A stretch of 64,000 nucleotides of DNA from Burkholderiaceae bacterium. GTDB lineage: Bacteria; Pseudomonadota; Gammaproteobacteria; Burkholderiales; Burkholderiaceae_E. Position 1 is the first letter of the stretch; each line of letters begins with the position of its first letter. Positions 57,548 through 64,000 of the stretch are shown here, one piece after another. The translations under genes and the position numbers were made by a program. The DNA lies in the NCBI GenBank assembly GCA_027493945.1, contig JAOSJU010000001.1:1364001-1428000 (forward strand), given 5' to 3'. The notes under the pieces are model-generated. The model was not told where the DNA came from. It made no database searches and saw only the letters and a list, made by a program, of their open reading frames with translations.

Positions 57548-58672
57548 TCGACCCTTGCGTTCCCGACGAGGCCTGCGAGCGGCTGCGTCTCGAGGTGCGC
57601 GAATTCCTCGCCGAAGCGCTCGCCGGCTATCCCGCCGCCGCGCGCGCGCACCACTGGAGCGTCGCCGACCCCGAATTCAGCCGCCGGCTCGGCGAGCGCG
57701 GCTGGATCGGCATGACCTGGCCGGCCCGCTACGGCGGCCATGAGCGCTCGCAGCTCGAACGCTACGTGGTGATCGAGGAGCTGCTCGCGGCGGGCGCCCC
57801 GGTTGCCGCGCACTGGACCGCCGACCGGCAGAGCGGGCCACTGCTGATCCGCTTCGCGCCCGAGACGCTCGCGCCGAAGATCGTGCCCGGGATCGTTCGC
57901 GGCGAGACTTTCTTCTGCATTGGCCTGAGCGAGTCCGATACCGGTTCCGATCTCGCGTCGGTGCGCACCCGCGCCACGCGCAGCGGCGATGGCTGGGTGC
58001 TCGACGGCGCGAAGCTGTGGACCACGGGCGCACACCGCGCGCACTACATGATCGCGCTGGCGCGCACCTGCCCGCCCGACGGCGCACGGCACACCGGCCT
58101 GTCGCAGTTCCTGGTCGACCTCCAGACACCCGGCGTGAAGATCCGCCCGATCCGCAACCAGGCCGACGAGCACGACTTCAATGAAGTCGCCTTCGAGCGC
58201 GTCGAGTTGCCCGGCGAGTGCCTGATCGGGCGCGAAGGCGAGGGCTGGGAGCAGGCGACGACCGAGCTCGCCTTCGAGCGCAGCGGCCCCGAGCGCTACC
58301 TGAGCGGGATGCGGCTGCTGCTGGAAATGCTCGACGCGGCCCCGGCCGGCGACGCGCGAGCGCAAGTGGCGCTCGGTCGCCTGGTCGCGCATTACGCGAC
58401 GCTGCGCCAGATGTCGCTCGGCGTGGCCGGAGTGCTCGCGCGCGGCGAGGACCCGTCGCTCGCCGCCGCGATCGTGAAGGACCTTGGCGCCACGCTCGAG
58501 CAGTCGCTGCCCGACGTGGCGCACGAACTGTTCGGCGGCGCGATGCCGGCCGGATCGACGCTCGAACAGGTGGCCGACTACGTCACGCGCGCCGCACCCT
58601 CGTTCTCTCTGCGCGGCGGCACGCGGGGAGATCCTGCGCGGCATCGTCGCGCGCGGGTTGGGGCTGCGATGA
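57532..58672 (+). CDS. Acyl-CoA dehydrogenase, subunit-type A (frameshifted)
   Basis: About 380 residues from MPIPLIDPCVPDEACERLRL. The FAD/substrate motif FCIGLSESDTGSDLASVRTR lies near residue 125, then GWVLDGAKLWTTGAHRAHYM. The C-terminus shifts near 58620 from FSLRGGTRG to REILRGIVARGLGLR, a normal ACAD ending. The stop overlaps the next gene (ATGA). Paired ACADs of about 380 residues with a MaoC-like hydratase are known from steroid-like side-chain and ring degradation; here the substrate is unknown. Confidence 0.9.
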
Positions 58673-59810
58673 CGACGGCCGATCGATCGCCTCGGCCGGG
58701 CACCGGCGAACAGCCAGGGGCCGACGACGCGATCCGCGCGCAGATCGAGCGCAGCGTCGAGCGCGTGTTCAGCGACCACGCCGACGCCGCGGTACACGCG
58801 GCGGTCGAGCGCGGCAACTGGCCGCAGCAACTGTGGCAGGCGGCGACGCAGGCCGGCTTCGCCGCGGCCACCTCGCGGTCTTCGCACGGCGGAATCGAGG
58901 CGGGATGGGCCGATGCCCGGCCGATCCTGTTCGGGCTCGGGTACTGGCAGGTGCCGCTGCCGCTGGCCGAAACCATGATCGGTGCGATGCTGCTGTCCAT
59001 CGCGGGCGAGGAGCCGCCTGCGGACGCGATCACGCTGATCGAGGACGGAAACGATGCGCAGTTGACCCTGGGCGGCACCGCCCAACGGCCCACGCTCGCG
59101 GGCCAGGCCCATCGCGTGCCGTGGGCCGGGCACTGCCGCTGGGCGCTGGCGTCGATCCCCGCCTCACAAGAGTTGCTGCTGATCGACCTGCGGCAGGATG
59201 AATGCGTGCACCTGAAGGCGGGCGCGAACCTGGCCGGCGAGCCGCGCGACGAGATCGCGTTCGACGCGGCGCGCGTGGCGCTGCGCTTCGAGCAACCGCT
59301 GGCTGGCCTGGACGCGCCGCTGCGGCAACTCGGCGCGTTGGCGCGCAGCGCGGCGATCGCCGGCGCGCTGGAATCGGCGCTCGCGCAATCGGTGCGCTAC
59401 GCGGGCGAGCGGATCCAGTTCGGCCGTCCGATCGGCAGGTTCCAGGCGATCCAGCATTCGCTGGCGATCCTCGCGTCCGAGGCGGTTGCGGCACGCACCG
59501 CCGCGCTGGTTGCGGCCGGCTCCATGCCATCGGTGGCCGCGGGCGACCCGTCGCGGGCCGGCTTCGACGTCGGGGTGGCCAAGCTGCGTTGCAGCGAGGC
59601 GGCGACCCGCGGCGCGCCGATCGCCCACCAGTGCACGGCGCGATCGGCTTCACGCGCGAGCACCCGTTGCATCGCGCGACCTGCCGGCTGTGGGCCTGGC
59701 GCGCGGAGCACGGCAGCGACGCGCAGTGGGCCGGCTGGCTCGGACGCGCGGCGATCGGCGCGGGATCGCAGGGGTTCTGGCCGGGGCTGACGCGGCGGCG
59801 GTTCGGCTGA
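58669..59810 (+). CDS. Acyl-CoA dehydrogenase, subunit-type B (frameshifted)
   Basis: About 380 residues from MTTADRSPRPGTGEQPGADD. A poorly conserved N-terminal half without the usual FCLTEP-type loop, then the C-terminal ACAD domain (RYAGERIQFGRPIGRFQAIQ; HQVHGAIGFTREHPLHRATC after repair near 59630). The weak FAD loop and strong C-terminus fit the partner subunit of a heteromeric dehydrogenase. ATG overlaps the stop of the first dehydrogenase. Confidence 0.88.
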
Positions 59811-59862
59811 GAATCTGACTCCAATTTGCGTTCAATCAGATCGCCGTTTTATTCATCTCGCA

Positions 59863-60259
59863 TCACGTGGCCCGAAGCGGCGCCGGGGAATCGATGACGA
59901 GGTTCAAGGCTTTCTCGACTTGTCTCTGGTCAGTGTCCGCCTGATAGACCTTCTGCACGTCGTATCTGGACAGTACATGCCAGATGGTTGGCTGAACTCC
60001 GTGCCGGGCAAGGCTGCTCTTGACACAAGAAAGCGCGCATCCGTCAATGGCGATGATTGGGCGTCCGGACTTGGCGACTTTCACCAAGCTCGGCACGTCG
60101 CCGCCGACGCCGGCGATGCAGGACATCTCCGCAAGGTTGCGGCGATCCAGAGCAATGGCAATGTCATTACTCGTCTGTGCTGCGCTTCGAGCATCCAGAG
60201 CATGAGTACACAAGTGGTAGCTTCGAACGGTCTGCGGTGCCAGCGGCATCAGTAGTCAC
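59863..60259 (-). CDS. DGC-domain zinc-binding protein (frameshifted)
   Basis: About 131 residues. The start is GTG 60259 (TTDAAGTADRSKLPLVYSCS) with AAGGAGG six bases upstream. After LVYSCSGCS the frame shifts near 60185 to SAAQTSNDIAIALDRRNLAE, then MSCIAGVGGDVPSLVKVAKS and the DGC box IAIDGCALSCVKSSLARHGV. The conserved Cys residues of the DGC family are present on both sides of the shift. The family is small, cysteine-rich and zinc-binding, of unknown function; it usually stands beside catabolic genes. Confidence 0.8.
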
Positions 60260-60440
60260 TTATTTCCTCCTTCTCGCGGAGACGCCCATCGGCTTGGTCC
60301 GCCACACCATGGAACCGGGCCGCATTGGCCCAGAGTATCTTGTGGCGCCCCTCCCTCGGTTACGTCGGCCAATCAGCGCCCTCGACCGATCCTTGCGCAA
60401 CTCGCTGTTGTCGCGGGGAACTCGGAGGAGGAAGGCAGGT
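60249..60440 (-). pseudogene. Amidohydrolase-family C-terminal remnant
   Basis: On the minus strand the last residues read RHKILWANAARFHGVADQAD, then GRLREKEEISDY and a stop that overlaps the DGC start. KILWxNAARFxG is the hallmark C-terminus of amidohydrolase family 2 (metal-dependent TIM-barrel hydrolases and decarboxylases). Upstream, frames are broken (RDNSELRKDRSRAL in another frame) and the gene body is missing, replaced by the end of the enolase-superfamily gene. A deletion or recombination joined the two. Confidence 0.6.
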
Positions 60441-60462
60441 TGTCGACCCCCACCGGTGTGCC

Positions 60463-61638
60463 TCAACCCATGCTGCGCACGGCGTGTCGTTCCAGAAACA
60501 CCGGGTCGGGGGTGATACCCAGACCGGGACGGTCCGGTATCTCGATGAAACCCGCCTCCACCGGAAACGACTCCCGAACGAGCTCGTGAATCATCGGATT
60601 GGCACCCAGCGAATACTCCAGAATGAACCCGCACGAACTCGCCGCAGCCACGTGCAACCCTGCGGCAAAGGCCGGAGCTCCAGCCCAGAGGTGAGGCGCG
60701 AGCCTCAGATTGGCCGCCGAAACGAGCGAAGCGATCCGTACGGCCTCGGTGACTCCGCCGCAGATCGCCAGATCGGGCTGGACGATGTCGACCGCGCCAG
60801 ATTCGATCAGGACCCGGAAATCGAAGCGCGTGAACTCGCTCTCGCCGGCGGCGATCGGGATGTGGGTCGATCTGCGCACCTCCGCCAATCCGCGAGGATC
60901 ATCGGCCGTGACCGGTTCCTCGAACCAGGCAAGGCGGCAATCGCGCACCAGGTAGCAGAACTCCTTCGCCTCCGACACGGTCAGCGTGCCATGTGCGTCG
61001 CACATGAGGTCGACGTCGGGCCCGATTGCCTCGCGCGCAGCGATCACCCGTTCAGCCGATCGCCACGGTGATCCGTCCCCGATCCCGACGCGCATCTTCA
61101 CCGCCCGGAATCCGCCCGCCTCGAGGTAGCTGCGCAACTGGGCGCCGATTCCGTCGGCGGCCGCCCAGCCGCCGGAAGCGTAGGCCGGCATGCGATCGAC
61201 ACGCTTGCCGCCCAGCAGCTGGTGCAGGGGCGTGCCGAGCGACTTGCCGAGGATGTCCCACAGGGCGATGTCGATCCCACTCATCGCGGCGATCGAAATC
61301 CCGCGCCTCGCCATGACAGGGAACACATGGCCCCGGTCGAGCGCGAAGTGCGCTCGGGACCCGTTGTAGAGCACTTCCCAGATGCGGTTGATACCGAGCG
61401 GATTTTCCCCGCGCAGAATCGGGCCCATTTCCTCGTTGATCAGAGCCACCAGACCTGCATAGTGGCCCGAACTGCCTGCCGCGATCTTCGCCTCGCCCCA
61501 ACCGGTGATGTCAGCGTCGGTATCGATCCGAACGATCGCGGTGTCGAACGTTTCTGCGCGCCCGAAGTCGCTGGTGTGCTGTCGGGCCTCTGGAATCGGC
61601 ACCCGGATCCAGGTCGCGGCAACGTCGGTGATCTTCAT
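60463..61638 (-). CDS. Mandelate racemase/muconate lactonizing enzyme family protein
   Basis: 391 residues from MKITDVAATWIRVPIPEARQ. It is an enolase-superfamily barrel: KxK-type base region RAVKMRVGIG, metal ligands in DLMCDAHGTL, WFEEPVTADD and AAGESEFTR, and the His in LAPHLWAGAP. The C-terminal ILEYSLGANPMIHEL segment is also typical. It abstracts an alpha proton from a carboxylate, for dehydration or racemisation of an acid-sugar-like or hydroxy acid. The substrate is unknown. Preceded by an aldehyde dehydrogenase in the same operon. Confidence 0.92.
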   Translation of the reverse strand: MKITDVAATWIRVPIPEARQHTSDFGRAETFDTAIVRIDTDADITGWGEAKIAAGSSGHYAGLVALINEEMGPILRGENPLGINRIWEVLYNGSRAHFALDRGHVFPVMARRGISIAAMSGIDIALWDILGKSLGTPLHQLLGGKRVDRMPAYASGGWAAADGIGAQLRSYLEAGGFRAVKMRVGIGDGSPWRSAERVIAAREAIGPDVDLMCDAHGTLTVSEAKEFCYLVRDCRLAWFEEPVTADDPRGLAEVRRSTHIPIAAGESEFTRFDFRVLIESGAVDIVQPDLAICGGVTEAVRIASLVSAANLRLAPHLWAGAPAFAAGLHVAAASSCGFILEYSLGANPMIHELVRESFPVEAGFIEIPDRPGLGITPDPVFLERHAVRSMG

Positions 61639-61678
61639 CTCAACTCCATGGCGCCTTCGATGCACTCGGCGCGACTCG

Positions 61679-63148
61679 TCATCGATGCCGCTCCGTGACG
61701 AACTTCGTAACCAGGTAACCGTCGAAAGTCTCGGCCCCGCCCTCGCTGCCGACGCCGCTCTCCTTGACCCCGCCAAACGGTGTTTCCGCCAACCCCAGCC
61801 CCCAGTGGTTGACCGTCACCATGCCAGACTCGATCGAGGCGGCAGCCGCCTGCGCTGTCGCGGCAGAGCCAGTGAATACCGCCGCGGCCGGGCCATAGGG
61901 CAATCCGTTGGCGCGCGCCATGACGTCCTCGAACTCCGAAAACCGAGCGATCGGCGCAATCGGCCCGAAGGGTTCGACCCTCATCAGTTGCGCGGATTCT
62001 GCGACGCCGGTGACCACCGTTGGAGCGAAGAAACTCCCGGTCGAGCCGATCCGCTCACCGCCGCGCTCTACACGAGCGCCAGCCGAGACCGCATCGTCCA
62101 CGAACGACAGCATCGACGAGATCCGGCGCTCATGGGCCAACGGTCCCATTCGAGTCGTCGGGTCAAGTCCGTTACCGACCGTGATTCGCTCGACTTCCTC
62201 GAGAAACGTCGCCATGAACCGATCGTAGACCTGCTCCTGGACGTAGAAGCGGGTTGGCGCCACGCAGACCTGCCCCGCATTGCGGAACTTCTGCTGGACG
62301 AGGAGACGCGCGGCAGATTCCACGTCTGCATCCGAAAAGATGATCACTGGCGTATGCCCGCCGAGTTCCATCGTTACGCGCTTCATGTGTGCACCGGCCA
62401 ACGCGGCAAGGTGCTTGCCCACCGCAATCGACCCGGTGAACGAGATTTTGCGCACGATGGAGGAACGGACCAGGAAGTCGGAGATCTCCGCCGGGACGCC
62501 CCAGACCATATTGACGCAACCAGGCGGACATCCGGCCTCCTCGAAAAGGCGGGCCAGTGCCATGACAGCGCTCGGCGAGTCCTCCGGACCCTTGAGAACG
62601 ATCGTGCAGCCAGCCCCGAGTGCTGCAGCGATCTTGCGGATCGCCTGGTTGAATGGAAAGTTCCACGGAGTGAACGCCGCGACGACACCAACGGGCTCCC
62701 GGGTGACGGACTGGCGAACGCCGGGCACGCGCGGCGGAATCAGCCGGCCGTAAATCCTGCGGCACTCCTCTGCATGCCATTCGGCGTGGTCGGCGCAGGC
62801 CCTGACTTCGGCGATCGCTTCGACCAGGGGCTTTCCCTGGTCGAGCGTCATGTTGCGACCGATCGCCTCAGCGCGCTCACGGGCAAGCTCGGCAACGCGT
62901 CGCAAGACCTTGCCGCGCTCGAGCGGCGAGGTGTGTCGCCATTCCCCAAAGGCCCTCTGCGCGGCCGCGAGCGCAACCTCCAGATCGCGTTGCGACGCGT
63001 GCGGAAGCCTTCCGAGAACCGAGCCGTCCGCCGGATTTGTGACTTCCTGTTCGCGCCGCCCTTCGCCCGACAGCCACTGTCCATCGATGAAGAGAGCGAG
63101 CTTCTCGTAGCTGCCTGCGTCGGTGACAGTCATCTGTTCAACACTCAT
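61679..63148 (-). CDS. NAD(P)-dependent aldehyde dehydrogenase (succinate-semialdehyde type)
   Basis: 489 residues from MSVEQMTVTDAGSYEKLALF. Catalytic Cys in FRNAGQVCVAPTRFYVQEQV, general-base Glu in VTMELGGHTPVIIF, coenzyme loop SFTGSIAVGKHL, and the ending PFGGVKESGVGSEGGAETFD. Closest in style to succinate-semialdehyde dehydrogenases. The ATG overlaps the stop of the dimethylformamidase-like gene by 11 bases, so they are translationally coupled. Confidence 0.93.
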   Translation of the reverse strand: MSVEQMTVTDAGSYEKLALFIDGQWLSGEGRREQEVTNPADGSVLGRLPHASQRDLEVALAAAQRAFGEWRHTSPLERGKVLRRVAELARERAEAIGRNMTLDQGKPLVEAIAEVRACADHAEWHAEECRRIYGRLIPPRVPGVRQSVTREPVGVVAAFTPWNFPFNQAIRKIAAALGAGCTIVLKGPEDSPSAVMALARLFEEAGCPPGCVNMVWGVPAEISDFLVRSSIVRKISFTGSIAVGKHLAALAGAHMKRVTMELGGHTPVIIFSDADVESAARLLVQQKFRNAGQVCVAPTRFYVQEQVYDRFMATFLEEVERITVGNGLDPTTRMGPLAHERRISSMLSFVDDAVSAGARVERGGERIGSTGSFFAPTVVTGVAESAQLMRVEPFGPIAPIARFSEFEDVMARANGLPYGPAAAVFTGSAATAQAAAASIESGMVTVNHWGLGLAETPFGGVKESGVGSEGGAETFDGYLVTKFVTERHR

Positions 63149-64000
63149 AGGGACCGTCCCGCACGGGCAGCGGCGTGGGATCGAGAAACCGGTCGAGCAC
63201 GTTCCGCGTGATCCGGATGACGGCGGCGTCGCCGCAATTGGCGGACAGCCCGCCGATCCAGGCCACCGAGCCGACCGAAAAGACAGCGCCACCACCTTCG
63301 GTCGCCAGAAGAAACACGTCGGATCTCACCGTCGATGAATAGTCGCCCGAAACCGTCGGGCGCGTGACCAGGAGCTCTTCATTAGCCATGAAGTAGGTGT
63401 CGTCGAACGGATGTGAGCTGGCCAGCAAGTATCCTTCGCGTGGCGAGCCCAAGAGTTCGTCCGCGCGGTCGATTTCGATTCCGGCACATCCACCTCCGAA
63501 TGCGCCCCGAGTGCCGAAGTCGGAGCCGGCAACGCCATCGAAGACGAATGCGACTTCGGCGCGCTCGCTGTCGGCTCCTCGCCGATACCCGACGCTGCGG
63601 CGAAAGCCTTGACCGCTGTACCCGACGCCGAGCCAGCTCTGCGGCGCGACGCCGCTGCGGCGCCAGAGCCCGCCGTACTGTCCGTCGAGTTGGTGGTAGT
63701 ACTCGCAAGGCTCCTCCGCCCAGCTCCTGTTCCCGTCTTCGGCGCGACGCAATTCGATCAATCCGGGACGCGCCGGATCCGTGGCGACCTTCCAGTAGAA
63801 GCCATTCCCGCCGAGATACATGAGGCGCCCCCGGCCTGCGGCAAATGCGCGATACGCCGCCAGCATGTTCGGCGTCGCGTACTCGGGATGACTACCCGTG
63901 AGCACGACTTCGTATGCGCGGAGCACCCGCTCACCCTCGCGGTCGATGTCCTCGTCGGTCAGCGCCTCCCAGGCAATGCCTTCCCGATGCAGCCATTCGA
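63138..64000 (-). CDS. N,N-dimethylformamidase large-subunit-like protein (start outside window)
   Basis: The C-terminal 287 residues are present; the frame is open to the window edge (EWLHREGIAWEALTDEDIDR). Typical stretches are VVLTGSHPEYATPNMLAAYR, GRLMYLGGNGFYWKVATDPA, LIELRRAEDG and GGCAGIEIDRADELLGSP. The family hydrolyses amides such as dimethylformamide, but many relatives act on unknown substrates. It heads the coupled operon with an aldehyde dehydrogenase and an enolase-superfamily enzyme. Confidence 0.82.
   Translation of the reverse strand, partial: EWLHREGIAWEALTDEDIDREGERVLRAYEVVLTGSHPEYATPNMLAAYRAFAAGRGRLMYLGGNGFYWKVATDPARPGLIELRRAEDGNRSWAEEPCEYYHQLDGQYGGLWRRSGVAPQSWLGVGYSGQGFRRSVGYRRGADSERAEVAFVFDGVAGSDFGTRGAFGGGCAGIEIDRADELLGSPREGYLLASSHPFDDTYFMANEELLVTRPTVSGDYSSTVRSDVFLLATEGGGAVFSVGSVAWIGGLSANCGDAAVIRITRNVLDRFLDPTPLPVRDGPYEC

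Overview
The window reads as a high-GC chromosome segment from a betaproteobacterium, most likely Burkholderiales. The evidence is gene order. DUF971-ubiE-Tim44-ubiJ, hemA-prfA-prmC-grxD-ubiX, the DUF3683-type FAD/Fe-S oxidoreductase beside HIT, YqaA and ilvA, and an MCE (Mla-type) transporter with a STAS-fused permease all look like that order. No rRNA gene, complete tRNA gene or CRISPR array is visible.

Layout. 1-7.7 kb (minus strand): an acyl-CoA synthetase, a branched-chain-amino-acid-type (Liv) ABC importer and an acyl-CoA dehydrogenase cut by the window edge, together a catabolic uptake operon. 7.7-14.2 kb: a mobile region with an IS630-family element (TA-flanked), a tyrosine recombinase, a complete IS66-family element with matching ends and an 8-bp target duplication, then a 3' half of tRNA-Phe, a second integrase remnant and a glyoxalase-family tail, which together mark an old island boundary. 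14.2-18.2 kb: a secreted unknown, a PrlF-YhaV toxin-antitoxin pair, and small envelope or metal-stress genes. 18.2-24.9 kb: gdhA, a cyclic-2,3-diphosphoglycerate-synthetase-like ATPase/GTPase, and the ubiquinone block. 25.1-30.8 kb: a lipoprotein, a 7TMR-DISM histidine kinase with its response regulator, and a large unknown protein. 31-37.7 kb: HIT, the giant FAD/Fe-S protein, YqaA and ilvA. 37.7-38.6 kb: two very large palindromes that share one core. 38.6-43.8 kb: hemA, prfA, prmC, grxD, ubiX, a stress protein and a small membrane protein. 43.7-47.3 kb: an MCE lipid-transport operon.

47.4-56.9 kb is the most intriguing block. It is a folate/C1-methionine neighbourhood: 5-formyl-THF cyclo-ligase, formate-THF ligase, homoserine O-acyltransferase and O-acylhomoserine sulfhydrylase. 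It is bracketed by two inverted copies of an unfamiliar two-gene module made of a class I methyltransferase-like protein and a short MetF-like reductase. A 278-bp cloverleaf-like, TA-flanked inverted-repeat element sits inside one copy. 57-59.8 kb: MaoC-like hydratase plus two acyl-CoA dehydrogenases (a probable heteromeric pair). 59.9-64 kb (minus strand): a dimethylformamidase-large-subunit-like protein, an aldehyde dehydrogenase, an enolase-superfamily enzyme, a broken amidohydrolase tail and a DGC zinc-binding protein, forming another catabolic operon.

More than twenty genes contain single-base frameshifts, often at G/C runs and including normally indispensable genes such as prmC. I therefore read most of them as residual assembly indels rather than true gene decay, and I give coordinates for the reconstructed genes.
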